Positions 9,093 to 18,803 are shown, counted from the first letter of the stretch. The stretch is 64,000 bases of DNA from Terribacillus halophilus (GCF_900162685.1 NZ_LT727827.1:124001-188000), one strand, 5' to 3'. Made by a program: numbers and translations. The notes: a model not told the origin generated them from the sequence alone.

Positions 9093-10291
9093 TTATTCTG
9101 TAAACGACCCGCCATAATCGGCTAGTTTGTCACGCCATACTGTATGGAAGTGTGCTTCCGCATCTTCTCCGCTGTTGTAGCCTACACCTTGCTGTGAAGC
9201 GAATTCCAGCCAAAGACGAGGCCCGTCAATTCTTACATAAGAACCTACATCATCATAATCAGTAGATCCAGCCCAGCCAATATATGTTTCGGCAAGTGCT
9301 TCATCAGATAAGTATACATCTAGCAATTCTTGTGCAGTATCCTCATCAGCATCTTCTACCCAAGCTTTAATAGCTGTTTGCACAAGCTCCTGCTGCTCCT
9401 CACTCAAGTCTGTATACAAAATTCCTTCACTTTCTTCAGGAAACTCACCGTCACTGTCTGCTCCTACTACTACATCTCGGAATGTTTCATCGATTTTCGC
9501 CTCGGCAAGCTGATTTTCATCTAGTGAATTGATAATAGAGTACAACCCATCTTTACGTGTTTCAATTGGAGAGTACGTTGTGCCATCCAATTCAAACGTC
9601 TGCGGTTCTGTACCAGTGAATTGCGGAGTCGCGCTGACTTCTTCCCCATTAAATACAAGGTTCTCTGCCAAATGGTGTCCGCTAATCTGCAGCATCCACG
9701 TATCCGTATCGGAGGGTTCACCTAATATAGCGATATAGTACATGCCAGAACCCCATTCAGTCCGGCCCGTATCCGTTGTCAAGAACTCATCTGCTCGTAC
9801 AATATTAAGCATCGTCTCATAACCCTGTTCACTTAATGATACCTTAGCAAGTGCTAATGCAGCTTCCACGCTTTCCTCAGATAAATCACCTAATGCTACT
9901 CCATTACGGTTTGTGGAGTTAGCAGGCAAGTTCGTCCAATGCTGTGCATTTTCTTGGTAAACTCATATGTAACTGTTTCTTTTTGATCATCTGTTAACGT
10001 ATCTAAGAAAGCTTCAGCTAGTTCAGCCTCTGTACCATCTTCAGCTTCCGTATCAGCAGATGCTTCTACTAAATCAATAATGGAGTCTTTGGGCTCAGAC
10101 TGCATTGCCGCTCCATCGGGCGCTTCTCCTCCTGGTCCGCCTTGTCCATTCCCCATCTCAGGAGCTCCAGTTTCAGTTGCTGTTGCTGTATCTGATTTCG
10201 TATCTGTTGTTGTATCCGAGTTTGCACATCCCGTTAAAAGCAGAAAGCTTGAAGCCATCGCGTAGATTCCATTCTTCATCCAAGTATTCAT
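9093..10291 (-). pseudogene. DUF3500 lipoprotein, reading frame broken by a one-base deletion
   Basis: Two overlapping frames form one family-length protein of about 399 residues if one base is restored. The 5' part (from ATG 10291, GGAGG 8 bases upstream) has a signal peptide with lipobox LLTGC and a Ser/Thr/Asp/Gly-rich linker, and enters the domain at FLDTLTDDQKETVTYEFTKK. The 3' part carries the rest of DUF3500: LGDLSEESVEAALAL, the ISGHHLAENLVF motif, GWAGSTDY and FHTVWRD. At the run of four A around 9949-9952 the downstream frame reads NAQHWTNLPANS, exactly the family continuation, so one A appears missing. The result is either a true null allele, a phase-variable homopolymer or a sequencing error. 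DUF3500 function is unknown; the protein would be surface-anchored. Confidence 0.85.
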
Positions 10292-10453
10292 ATTTGTACC
10301 TCCGTTATTAAATTGCTGTGTTGTTTACATGTCTTACTTTATCAGCAGATTGTGTAAACGGAATGGCACAAATATAGAAAAAGATAGCGAGTACGCCTAA
10401 GTTTTTCCATAGAATTTTAAGTTGACTGAAGTGGATAGCCACTTATTTTTCCA

Positions 10454-10684
10454 CTACACTAAAATAGTACTTACAGTAGCAAATAGGATGAATATAGAAG
10501 TTAGAAACAACATGATAGCTATAGGTTTTCTCCTGTTCATATATTCAGAACCACCCCACAAAAGAAACATCATTCCTAAAAAGAAGAACATATAGACATG
10601 GTTATTGGAATTATTTGTGGTTAACCCATATATTGAAAAACATAGTACTATTATTGCACACGCGATTTGCATCACTTTTAACAA
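10454..10684 (-). CDS. small membrane protein, DUF3953-like
   Basis: A 76-residue protein with three hydrophobic segments, starting LKVMQIACAIIVLCFSIYGL. This pattern and length match small Bacillus membrane proteins of the DUF3953 type as I remember them. The TTG at 10684 is chosen (GAGGTG about 7 bases upstream) because it gives that family-like N-terminus. The longer frame from 10741 would add a Cys-containing tail that overlaps the preceding gene's end. It follows the 219-residue membrane protein gene closely and may share its transcript. Function unknown. Confidence 0.6.
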   Translation of the reverse strand: MLKVMQIACAIIVLCFSIYGLTTNNSNNHVYMFFFLGMMFLLWGGSEYMNRRKPIAIMLFLTSIFILFATVSTILV

Positions 10685-10718
10685 ACCCCACACCTCATCT
10701 CGGTAGAACCATTCTAAC

Positions 10719-11378
10719 TTACAGCTTTCGCAATTTTTCATCCGACTTCATAATAATATGCACGCCAGAAACACTAGCCCAATCAACGTGATTTTCCCTA
10801 TCAGAAACATCAATCTTTTTCCTTAGCTTTACTGTTTTGGTTTCATTTCCTGGTAAACTTATTTCAAAAGGCTTTTTATTATTCATTAGCGAAACCACCG
10901 GGAGTTCGTCATCAAACAAGTGTTTCTCGTAAAATGTAACAGTGAATTGAACAACTTCCTCACTTTTATTTTCAAATACAAGTTCACATCCACCATCCAT
11001 TGTAGATTCCCCAACCATCTCAAATTCGCAAGTGCTACGCTCTCCATCATAAGAAACGGCGTAAATGCCTGTTGCAAATGTCTCTTGATATGAATTTACA
11101 ACCATAGCAGGTACATAAATTGTAACCAATATCCACAGGAATACAGCACGTTTATGATATTTTTCTAACGACCTGGTCAAGAAAAATAAGCTTACAATAA
11201 ACAATACAAGTGAAGTAATTCCAACATATTGCAGACCATTCATAGGTTGGGGAGGGACATGCAATTTCGTCATAATGGTCTCTCCAAAAGGTACTGCATT
11301 TGGAAATTGAACCGTTATTGCTGAAGATACAATAAGAAGAATAAGAGCAATCCAGAAGTATTTTATATTTTTAATCAA
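10719..11378 (-). CDS. membrane-anchored protein with extracytoplasmic C-terminal domain, unknown function
   Basis: 219 residues from a TTG with AGAGGTG 5 bases upstream. Three hydrophobic segments (about 7-25, 50-70, 80-100) are followed by a roughly 110-residue soluble domain containing a Cys pair (STCEFEM and GGCELVF) and beta-rich sequence ending MKSDEKLRKL. The Cys spacing would allow a disulfide outside the cell. I do not recognise the family. A decayed paralogue of the same protein lies immediately upstream (11526-11930): the C-terminal halves align through HLFDD-PVVSLMNN and IIKS-K-RKL, so this pair arose by tandem duplication. Confidence 0.65.
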   Translation of the reverse strand: MIKNIKYFWIALILLIVSSAITVQFPNAVPFGETIMTKLHVPPQPMNGLQYVGITSLVLFIVSLFFLTRSLEKYHKRAVFLWILVTIYVPAMVVNSYQETFATGIYAVSYDGERSTCEFEMVGESTMDGGCELVFENKSEEVVQFTVTFYEKHLFDDELPVVSLMNNKKPFEISLPGNETKTVKLRKKIDVSDRENHVDWASVSGVHIIMKSDEKLRKL

Positions 11379-11525
11379 TTCAACACCTCTTTTACAGCCA
11401 AGTTAATATAGCAGTGTAAAGAACGAATAGGCACAAAACATAATATGATTACCACATTTTTGGTTTATAGTCATGGTACTCGTCACAAATATCCTTAGAC
11501 ACAGCAAGAGAATCATCGTATTATC

Positions 11526-11930
11526 CTATAGCTTACGCGTCTTATCACCAGACTTAATAATAATATTTATCTCTGAAGCACCTCCGCCTTGTATATGCTT
11601 CTTCATATTCGAGACATTAATGTTAGTCTGTATCTTTACCACCTTACTTTCCTTTCCTTGCAAACGCACATTATAAGGCGCATCGTTATTCATGAGTGAA
11701 ACAACCGGTGTATCATCATCAAATAAATGCTCCTCATAAAAATCTAAAGTAAATTGCACTTCTTCCTCGCTACGATTCTCAAAGGGCAGCTCACATTCTC
11801 CGTATAAAGTTGAATCATCAACCAGTGTAAAATTACAATTACTTCTAAACTTATCATACGTTACCGCATAAGTTCCCGTAGCTAACGTCTTTCTGCAATC
11901 ACATCATAACCACAACAACAATAGCTAAAG
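11526..11930 (-). pseudogene. degraded tandem paralogue of the 10719-11378 membrane protein
   Basis: The frame encodes the C-terminal domain equivalent (TLATGTYAVTYDKF, then NCNFTLV, GECELPFENRSEEE, HLFDDDTPVVSLMNN, ending SGDKTRKL). Going upstream, the frame hits TGA near 11907. The next membrane segment (AIVVVVMM) is in another frame, and the first two membrane segments are missing. Both Cys of the intact copy are kept. It is a remnant, not an independent gene, unless the C-terminal part is expressed alone. Confidence 0.75.
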
Positions 11931-12054
11931 GTAATATTGTATAGTCAAAACATTCTTATAATTATACAGGAAAAATACTAAGGTTTGGTGATTCTCATCT
12001 ATTGCCTTTAAGCCCCTTACCGTTCCCACGTGTTTCTAGGACAGAAGGCTGAAT

Positions 12055-12101
12055 GAAAAAAGACCTGAAATCGATAGTATTCATTTATCGATTTCAGGTC
12101 T
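12055..12101 (-). terminator. terminator of the dus gene
   Basis: AGACCTGAAATCGAT (12061-12075) pairs with ATCGATTTCAGGTCT (12087-12101). Read leftward it is followed by TTTTTT. Confidence 0.85.
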
Positions 12102-12189
12102 AATTAAATGTTGTTGATCAATCATAGCTTTCTTTACAAATTAGCAAAGCGGAATTAGCCCACTTTACCAATGAGTTAATATCTTAATC

Positions 12190-13167
12190 TTACTCCACCA
12201 CAGTAAGATATTTCTCCTCAAACTCATCCAACAATTCTCTTGCTTCATTGGTTGATTTTGTATTCATTAATTCATTTCTTAATGCACTTGCCCCTTTGAA
12301 GCCTTTCACGTATATCTTAAAGAAACGCGGAAGTGGCTTGAATGGGCGTTTTACTTCTTGTGAATATTTATCGTGAAGATCCAGATGCAGCCTTAAGAGA
12401 TCGAGCAATTCCTTGCTGCTATGTTCTTTCGGCTCTTTCTCAAAGGCGAATGGATTTGTAAAAATTCCGCGCCCAATCATAATCCCGTCAACACCGTATT
12501 TTTCAACGAGTTCCAATCCAGTTTTACGATCAGGAATGTCGCCATTGATTGTTAAAAGTGTGTCCGGTGCTACTTCGTCACGAAGTTTCTTAATTTCGGG
12601 AATTAATTCCCAGTGTGCGTCGACTTTACTCATTTCTGCTCTTGTACGCAAATGAATAGAAAGATTAGCAATGTCTTGCTTCAGCACATGAGTCAGCCAA
12701 TCACGCCACTCTTCGATTTCCGTGTAACCAAGTCTTGTCTTCACACTTACAGGCAGCCCGCCTGCTTTAGCTGCTTGAATTAACTCAGCCGCAACTTCGG
12801 GACGACAAATTAGGCCGCTGCCTTTTCCATTCCCAGCTACATTCGGGACAGGGCAGCCCATATTGAGATCAACGCCCTTAAAGCCTTGCTGCGCCATCCC
12901 AATACTCATCTCACGAAAATTCTCAGGGCGATCTCCCCATATATGTGCAACCATTGGTTGTTCATCTTCTGTAAAAGTCAAACGACCACGAACGCTATCC
13001 TTCCCGTCAGGATGACAATAGCTTTCCGAGTTCGTAAATTCTGTAAAGAACACATCAGGTCTAGCTGCTTCACTCACTACATGACGAAAAACAACATCCG
13101 TCACATCCTCCATGGGAGCCAACACAAAAAATGGACGCGGTAAATCACGCCAAAAATTATCTTTCAT
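12190..13167 (-). CDS. tRNA-dihydrouridine synthase
   Basis: A 325-residue FMN-dependent TIM-barrel enzyme that reduces uridines in tRNA D-loops. It starts [14 protein letters not shown], the usual Dus N-terminus. [21 protein letters not shown] includes the catalytic Cys, TINGDIPD and IMIGRGI are phosphate- and FMN-binding loops, and a C-terminal helical tRNA-binding domain follows. The ATG at 13167 has GAGAGG 9 bases upstream; the longer frame to 13278 adds an unrelated Lys-rich leader with no ribosome site. Which D-loop position it serves cannot be told. Transcribed alone between two hairpins. Confidence 0.9.
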   Translation of the reverse strand: MKDNFWRDLPRPFFVLAPMEDVTDVVFRHVVSEAARPDVFFTEFTNSESYCHPDGKDSVRGRLTFTEDEQPMVAHIWGDRPENFREMSIGMAQQGFKGVDLNMGCPVPNVAGNGKGSGLICRPEVAAELIQAAKAGGLPVSVKTRLGYTEIEEWRDWLTHVLKQDIANLSIHLRTRAEMSKVDAHWELIPEIKKLRDEVAPDTLLTINGDIPDRKTGLELVEKYGVDGIMIGRGIFTNPFAFEKEPKEHSSKELLDLLRLHLDLHDKYSQEVKRPFKPLPRFFKIYVKGFKGASALRNELMNTKSTNEARELLDEFEEKYLTVVE

Positions 13168-13360
13168 ATATAAAATCCTCTCATTATAGTTACCAGGCAA
13201 ACCTTTATCTAAATCTAATAAAGCTAAATAGACTATACTTCTTTTACTTTTATAGCATGTTGGAGTACTTTTTATCAAACGACAGTAAATTTAGAAAATT
13301 CAACACATGTTTAGGTTTGGTCAAAGTAATCTATTATAACGAAGGCATTGTATGCGCATA

Positions 13361-13406
13361 AAAAAGCCTTAGAAATCAGTAGTTGTCATTTTACTGATGT
13401 CCTAAG
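13361..13406 (-). terminator. terminator of the hydrolase-nanE-kinase operon
   Basis: Imperfect stem with TTAG/CTAA and ATCAGTA/TACTGAT pairings. Read leftward it is followed by a TTTTTT tract. It lies about 20 bases beyond the kinase stop. Confidence 0.7.
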
Positions 13407-13422
13407 CTTAAGACAAGGTATT

Positions 13423-14019
13423 TTAAGAGTCGATAACTATATCAGCTGAAATAACAGGACAGATCTTGTTAGAGTAGTATTCCTCCGCTTTCCAATACCT
13501 TGATTTAAATTTTTCTATTTTCCCTTGAGTTTCTAATGACTCTCGTTCAAAGCGTTCTTCACGAGGACAATCTAAATAGACCATTAAATCAAACAAGCTC
13601 CTCCATTGCTCTCGCTGAAGAAATACGCCTTCAATAATAACAATACATTCTTGCGGGATTAACTTTGTTCTTATTTCCATTTCATCAAGGTCATTCTGAT
13701 AATAAGGTAACGTGATTTTATTTTCTGTTCTCAATCTCGCAAATAAATTCTCTCGTAAATAGTCCACGTCCCATTGCAAATTATAGTATTCATACCATTC
13801 ATCAAAACCAGTACCATATCTTAGTTTACGTTTTACTATATAATCATCTATATGAAAGGTTATGACCTTGTAGTCAATCTCGTTTAACAGCTCTGATAAA
13901 CTCTTAGCGAGTGTGCTTTTACCAGATCTGCTTAAACCGTCTAGACCAAGTATAAAACGTCCATTAGTATATCTAGCCTTAACCAGCTCTAACAACCTTA
14001 TACGATTACTAAAATTCAT
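13423..14019 (-). CDS. uridine kinase-like P-loop kinase
   Basis: 198 residues of the phosphoribulokinase/uridine kinase superfamily. The Walker A motif GLDGLSRSGKSTLA is near residue 25, HIDDY near residue 60 matches the family's catalytic Asp region, VIIEGVFLQR is the Walker B strand, and YLDCPREERFERE is the lid. AAGGAGG is 5-6 bases ahead of the ATG at 14019. It is the last gene of an operon with nanE and a GH115-like hydrolase, 40 bases after nanE. In that setting it could phosphorylate a sugar or sugar-derived compound, but nucleoside kinase activity is the default for the fold. Substrate is inference. Confidence 0.75.
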   Translation of the reverse strand: MNFSNRIRLLELVKARYTNGRFILGLDGLSRSGKSTLAKSLSELLNEIDYKVITFHIDDYIVKRKLRYGTGFDEWYEYYNLQWDVDYLRENLFARLRTENKITLPYYQNDLDEMEIRTKLIPQECIVIIEGVFLQREQWRSLFDLMVYLDCPREERFERESLETQGKIEKFKSRYWKAEEYYSNKICPVISADIVIDS

Positions 14020-14059
14020 ATATCCTCCTTGATTGTGTAGCATACACAATAGCTAGCAA

Positions 14060-14737
14060 TCAATTTATAGTCTCCACAAACCGTTCCGTAATCTGCTGCG
14101 GCCTAGTAATTGCACCACCAACCACCACGGCATGCGCACCAATCTGTAAGCATCGTTTAGCCATTTCCGGCGTCGCTACATTGCCTTCAGCAATTACAGG
14201 AGTACGAACATGTTCAATCACTTGCTTTAAAAATGCAAAATCGTTGTCGTAAAGCTTCTTCTTATTTGTTTCCTCTGTGTATCCGTATAGTGTAGTTGAG
14301 ATACAGTCAAAACCAAGTTTCTCCGCTTGTATAGCTTCTTCTAGGGTAGCAATATCCGCCATCAGTTGTACCGCTGCATCTTTTCCCCGAACATATGTTA
14401 CTAGTTTACCTAATGCAATATTTTCAGGTCTTCTCCGTACTGTCGCATCCATGGCAATCATCTCACAGCCACTTTCAAGCAGCTCATCAATTTCTCGATA
14501 AGTGGCTGTGATAAATACAGAGGAATCTTTATAGTCACGCTTCACTATTCCTACGACTGGCAAGCTCACTTCTTTTTTTATTTCTATAATATCTGTCTTA
14601 GAATTTGCCCGTATCCCTTTTGCACCGCCCTGCTTTGCAGCTAGTGCCATTTTCGACATAATAAAGGAACTATGCAAGGCTTCGTCGGGTAAAGCTTGGC
14701 AAGATACAATTAGATTATTTTTAACAGCGTTTAACAT
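14060..14737 (-). CDS. nanE: N-acetylmannosamine-6-phosphate 2-epimerase
   Basis: 225-residue TIM-barrel enzyme that converts ManNAc-6-P to GlcNAc-6-P in sialic acid or amino-sugar catabolism. Signatures are [14 protein letters not shown] at the N-terminus, [15 protein letters not shown] with the catalytic Lys, [22 protein letters not shown] and the phosphate-binding [14 protein letters not shown] and [15 protein letters not shown] lies upstream of the ATG. No sialate lyase, ManNAc kinase or sialic acid transporter is in the window. The operon partners are a GH115-like hydrolase and a P-loop kinase, an unusual context for NanE. Confidence 0.93.
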   Translation of the reverse strand: MLNAVKNNLIVSCQALPDEALHSSFIMSKMALAAKQGGAKGIRANSKTDIIEIKKEVSLPVVGIVKRDYKDSSVFITATYREIDELLESGCEMIAMDATVRRRPENIALGKLVTYVRGKDAAVQLMADIATLEEAIQAEKLGFDCISTTLYGYTEETNKKKLYDNDFAFLKQVIEHVRTPVIAEGNVATPEMAKRCLQIGAHAVVVGGAITRPQQITERFVETIN

Positions 14738-14791
14738 TCTTCCTTCCCTCCTACCAGTTAAATAGATTTCCTACCGACATAGACCTATTCC

Positions 14792-16801
14792 CTAGCTATA
14801 GATATTTTTTTCTTTCATCGCAAGAAAGAGCTCATCGTCTGTCATGTGGTTCCGCAGATTGGTCAGCAGCATAATCCTTCTATCTTCTTCTGCATACATG
14901 AGTTCTCGCTGCCAGTCAAAAAATCTCGGTCCCTCTCCAATCATGCGTATGTAGCTCATCAGATTTTTGAGGATATATGCAGTAAACTTACAATTACTTA
15001 AGCAATCATTTTCATAAAACCCGTTCCAGACGCCGTATTCACTCTTTCTCATTTCTGCATTTGCTGCTTGGAACTTTTCAGATGCCCTGCCAGCCTTGTA
15101 AAATGCACGCATATATTTTTCACCCGTAAAATCCTCATAAGCATCGCAAAAATCTAATACGCCCTGTATACAATACAAATGTAACTTTGACTGCATATAT
15201 ATGGTAGAATCAAACACCTTTTTTTGTGGCTCTGGCAGTGCATTGCTAACTTTCTCGCATTTACTGACCAAATCAGAAAAAGAATTCAAACCCTTTGTAC
15301 AAGTATTTTCAAGAAAGGCAACTTGTCTGCCAAATGATCCATTTTCCGCTGCCCATGCAAAATCTGGTGAATGATTGTTGTTATCCTTCATCCATTGTGT
15401 TGCCAGCACTCTTACCCCGTAATTATAGAATTGCTCACCAGCGTGGTCATCTTCATGATCGCCATACTTCACCGTACATTTCGCGTAATCTGAAAAACAA
15501 GCCGCAACATTACCAAAATCACCAAAATATTCTGAAACAAACACTTGTGCATGGCCCGTACTATCAATCTCTTTTCCTTCCCAAATCTTTTTAATAGCTT
15601 CTAAATAAAACACATGCGACCGTATATTAGAGCAATTCACGATTAGGAAATCACCTACACCTTTTGCGAATGCATGGTGTAATTCCTGGTTAACAAAGTC
15701 GATAGAGTTTGGAAGCATTGTAATATGGTTTGCTGCTTGCAAATCATAAAACGACACATGATAATAAATTCCATGACGCCCTTTATTAGTTGGCAGAGCT
15801 GGTACTCTCAAGTTAGTACTTTCTTGCCTTCTAGAAACCATTTTACCGTACCCATTATCCGCCCATATCTTTATGATTTCTGGATTCAACTGAATATGAC
15901 CTTCATTGTAAAGTTCCATAACCTCGCCATATAAATTTGTACAGCAAACAGGATTATCTACATATTTTTCGACCAGATCATACTGAATATTGATTAATTC
16001 GCTAATTAACGCGCCTCTTTTTTGAGGAGTATCATATGCCGAATCCTCTGCCCAAAAAGGATAATCCCCTTGTCCTCGAAAACCTAAATTAAAAATCGTC
16101 TTATGATCCTTCTGCTCCGCTATGCCCTCTTCCCAAAGCGCATGAAAAAATTTAGGATATTTTTTATAAGATGCTTCTAAATGAGGATATTTTCGCGTAA
16201 ACATTTCCGCACCCAAAGGCTCCGCATGATGATGCGTTATCCAAAGTCCTGTATCCACAGCTTTTTGCCGAAACTTTCTCGAATTCCGATCTGTCCCTGG
16301 AATAACCATATTCCCCCCGCACCTAAGCAACGCCTCAAAAGCCATATCCCACAACTCATCCGACTGATTTTTCTCACACATATAATCAATCAAAACCTCA
16401 TCATTAATAAACCAGCCTCTGTATTTTACTGCCTTCCTTGAAGAGGTATATGTCTGTATAGGAATTTCAATATAATCCACAGACTCGATTTCTTGATCCA
16501 TCCAAAACCAGAATGGCTTAATCTTCAGAAATTCATTACTTAAGTAAAGTAAGGCATACACAAATCCTAAATCATCGGAGGCTCTTATCTCCATAGCGTC
16601 TGGAGCGGAAAATACAATTCTATATACTTCTGGATTAAGCTCCGAATCTTGAACTAAGTCAATCCTGTTTTCTACTCCCTCTGTTACATTGAATTTCTTT
16701 TCCATATCTCGCTTTAAGATTTTTATACCGTTTAGAATAGGTCTGGAAGCTAGATTTGAATTGATTTTTGTGCATATATTAAAGTAATAGAAGTTGTTCA
16801 T
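14792..16801 (-). CDS. glycosyl hydrolase family 115-like protein (alpha-glucuronidase family), short form
   Basis: 669 residues from an ATG preceded by GGGGGAGG 5 bases upstream. The N-terminal part is a carbohydrate-enzyme accessory alpha/beta domain. From about residue 125 it follows GH115: KYRGWFINDE, THHHAEPLGAEMF, FNLGFRGQGDYPFW and later GRHGIYYHVSFYD. Characterised GH115 enzymes remove glucuronic acid from xylan and are considerably longer; this one lacks the C-terminal domain. There is no signal peptide, so it should act inside the cell on imported oligosaccharides. It is the first gene of an operon with nanE and a kinase. Substrate specificity is not established by sequence. Confidence 0.8.
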   Translation of the reverse strand: MNNFYYFNICTKINSNLASRPILNGIKILKRDMEKKFNVTEGVENRIDLVQDSELNPEVYRIVFSAPDAMEIRASDDLGFVYALLYLSNEFLKIKPFWFWMDQEIESVDYIEIPIQTYTSSRKAVKYRGWFINDEVLIDYMCEKNQSDELWDMAFEALLRCGGNMVIPGTDRNSRKFRQKAVDTGLWITHHHAEPLGAEMFTRKYPHLEASYKKYPKFFHALWEEGIAEQKDHKTIFNLGFRGQGDYPFWAEDSAYDTPQKRGALISELINIQYDLVEKYVDNPVCCTNLYGEVMELYNEGHIQLNPEIIKIWADNGYGKMVSRRQESTNLRVPALPTNKGRHGIYYHVSFYDLQAANHITMLPNSIDFVNQELHHAFAKGVGDFLIVNCSNIRSHVFYLEAIKKIWEGKEIDSTGHAQVFVSEYFGDFGNVAACFSDYAKCTVKYGDHEDDHAGEQFYNYGVRVLATQWMKDNNNHSPDFAWAAENGSFGRQVAFLENTCTKGLNSFSDLVSKCEKVSNALPEPQKKVFDSTIYMQSKLHLYCIQGVLDFCDAYEDFTGEKYMRAFYKAGRASEKFQAANAEMRKSEYGVWNGFYENDCLSNCKFTAYILKNLMSYIRMIGEGPRFFDWQRELMYAEEDRRIMLLTNLRNHMTDDELFLAMKEKNIYS

Positions 16802-16933
16802 TATTTCCTCCCCCTTAATAATTAATTCACTAGTATGCTTTGAATCTGTGTCTGTAATTATTTCACTTGAAGTACCCTTTACTTAATTTAGATGAAGGGG
16901 ATTGTAATCTTCTATTACTACCATTATACATAA

Positions 16934-16949
16934 TCGAAAGCGCTTTAAT
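16934..16949. promoter_or_regulatory. cre-like palindrome (catabolite or LacI-family operator)
   Basis: TCGAAAGCGCTTTAAT contains the perfect palindrome AAAGCGCTTT, close to the Bacillus cre consensus TGWAANCGNTNWCA. It lies about 130 bases upstream of the GH115-like start, where CcpA or a LacI-family repressor would control a sugar operon. Confidence 0.5.
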
Positions 16950-17050
16950 AAAATTCGGCTTGTTTTCTAAAAGATCTGCTTTTACCTTTTTTCTTAAGCT
17001 ATATTTATACAAGGAGTTGCTTTAGGAAAAGCGAAAACTTAATAGAATAA

Positions 17051-17088
17051 AATAGACCCGTATCCTTTCAATTAGAATACGAGTTCTA
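17051..17088 (-). terminator. weak hairpin terminator of the LXG operon
   Basis: TAGACCCGTAT pairs imperfectly with ATACGAGTTCTA. Read leftward the stem runs into TATTTTATT. It lies about 160 bases after the stop of the last operon gene. Confidence 0.45.
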
Positions 17089-17246
17089 CATAAGTGCTAT
17101 ATTGATTAAGTAATTTTAAGTGGTGCACATTCTATCGATCTTAAACCGCTTTAGTGCTTTCTAGGAGATAGACTTGGACTTGAGACAGCCCAAATTCGAT
17201 TTAGGTATGTACCGAATATATTGAAAGACGCCAAAAGGTATCCGTT

Positions 17247-18266
17247 TTATTTCCTATCTCTAAAGCAAGCAATGAAGGAACATGTTAAAATGAATACCTC
17301 CCCTAGGATTATAAACACCTCCACTGCCGTTTCGCCATCCCATACCCAGCTTGACTTGTTAATCCAGAAAAATAAAAGTGCTATTAACAAGAAAGAATTA
17401 CTTTTCCAAAAAAATGAAAAACCCCTCTTGAATGAGAATATCTTCTCTTTTTTATTTTTAGTGGTCTTATTTTTTTTCTTTTGAGAGGCAAGAGGTTTAT
17501 CACTTTCTAGAAAGTTTATTAAAGATTCTTGTACAGTTTCCACATATAGACTGACCGAAATGCTGATAAACAAGTATTTATTTCCATCTGATTTATCCAT
17601 CTCAATATTCCATATATAGTTTTTCCCTGGAACAAGTATCATCCCAGTCTCCAAATTCCATTGATCTTTGTTACTTATTCTTTTATTGTATAAAATTTTA
17701 CTCGCTTGCTGGTTATTTCTTTTAAAATCTTTTAGAAATAAAGGTATTTTGGGATCGAAATCTCCCTCCTCTGCAATTTTATCTAATACTACTGGGTCTA
17801 CATTGTGAAGTTCTTCAAATTGGTCATCCGTAATCTCTATTATAATTTTAAACGGATCTTCATTAGATGTTGAATCAAGATTATAGAAATCACCAATGAC
17901 TTTATTCAACTCTGAGTTTTTAGTCTGGAAAATTATATGTTTTTGTTCTTTTAATTGCACCCACTCTACAATAACGGTTGAATCCTCAGACGGATACACT
18001 AACATTAGCTTATCCAAGCTTTCAAATCTTCCTACTTTATTAGCTTCTCTAGTATTTATGGCAATTTCTTTTAGTAAGCTTAGCTGTTGATCTTCATACT
18101 TCTGATTACTAATGAAGGTTTGAGGTGCTTTGATAATCTGATTTATTTCCTTCTTAGAAATCTCAAAGTCCTTCGCTACCTTTCTTGCTTCCTCGGCAGA
18201 ACATGAATCAACAATAACTGCCAAAAGTACTTGTGTTGTGATTCTCACTTTTTCATTTAGTATCAT
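17247..18266 (-). CDS. EspG-like LXG-operon protein with C-terminal membrane hairpin
   Basis: 339 residues, ATG at 18266 with GGAGG 9 bases upstream. The N-terminal half is helical and the middle is beta-rich. A Lys-rich linker (ASQKKKNKTTKNKKEK) and two hydrophobic segments near the C-terminus predict a cytoplasmic domain tethered to the membrane. Its middle region follows the same pattern as the 259-residue protein two genes upstream (FLKDFKRNNQ versus FLSDFKSNSQ; LVPGKNYIWNIEMD versus LLPSANLVWHLDYD; then a Y-E-FL ending), so the two are distant paralogues. It closes the LXG toxin operon. A chaperone or targeting role is inference from position. Confidence 0.6.
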   Translation of the reverse strand: MILNEKVRITTQVLLAVIVDSCSAEEARKVAKDFEISKKEINQIIKAPQTFISNQKYEDQQLSLLKEIAINTREANKVGRFESLDKLMLVYPSEDSTVIVEWVQLKEQKHIIFQTKNSELNKVIGDFYNLDSTSNEDPFKIIIEITDDQFEELHNVDPVVLDKIAEEGDFDPKIPLFLKDFKRNNQQASKILYNKRISNKDQWNLETGMILVPGKNYIWNIEMDKSDGNKYLFISISVSLYVETVQESLINFLESDKPLASQKKKNKTTKNKKEKIFSFKRGFSFFWKSNSFLLIALLFFWINKSSWVWDGETAVEVFIILGEVFILTCSFIACFRDRK

Positions 18267-18374
18267 GTGATTTTTCCTCCAACTCCCACAAGCTCACTCA
18301 ATTACAAATCCGTTTTTAAGACATTTAATACGTATTACATCCTAACGCTTGAAATTAAAAAAATACTACTAAAT

Positions 18375-18749
18375 TCAATTATTAAATATAAAACCTAACA
18401 TAGACCACATTAAAATATGGAAAATAAAAAACAACAAAGCAGCTAATTTATTTAAAATAAATGGAAGTCTTCTAAATATAATCTGTATGTAGTAATTCAT
18501 ACCAGATGTCAGGATTGCTATATACTTAAATAGATAATCTGCTATACTTTTAGGTTCTCCAAAAACATTCGATTCATAAAGAGTAATTACTAAACGTTGC
18601 AAAAAGATTGAAAAGAAAGCAAAGATAGTATTGGCTGTAATAATTAAAGCAATATAAGAACTTGGGATTGGAATGTTAATTCCTAATAAAGCCAATGATA
18701 ATAAATTCCATAAAATAATAGCAATTACTAACCCAATGATTTTCTTCAT
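18375..18749 (-). CDS. four-segment membrane protein, probable immunity protein for the LXG toxin
   Basis: 124 residues with about four hydrophobic segments (residues 4-24, 30-50, 70-85, 100-120), no recognised family. GAAGGT lies about 13 bases ahead of the ATG. It lies between the two EspG-like genes in the LXG operon. The effector encoded upstream ends in a glycine zipper, the mark of membrane-inserting LXG toxins such as TelE, and their known protector is also a small membrane protein. Immunity is therefore a reasonable inference, not shown. Confidence 0.55.
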   Translation of the reverse strand: MKKIIGLVIAIILWNLLSLALLGINIPIPSSYIALIITANTIFAFFSIFLQRLVITLYESNVFGEPKSIADYLFKYIAILTSGMNYYIQIIFRRLPFILNKLAALLFFIFHILMWSMLGFIFNN

Positions 18750-18803
18750 GTGTTATTTATGACCTTCCCTTCCCAAGTCGAGTATCTTATCTAAGGTTTA
18801 TTC

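Larger units (their letters stand above)
16802..17246. other. gene-free region with operon control site and a terminator
   Basis: This spacer holds a cre-like palindrome (16934-16949) upstream of the GH115-like gene and a weak terminator (17051-17088) for the gene to the right. No coding sequence seen. Confidence 0.6.

Noticed and set aside
9930-9970. Programmed -1 frameshift in the DUF3500 gene
   Set aside because: The AAG AAA ATG context lacks a classic X XXY YYZ slippery heptamer. A one-base loss in the A-run is the simpler reading.
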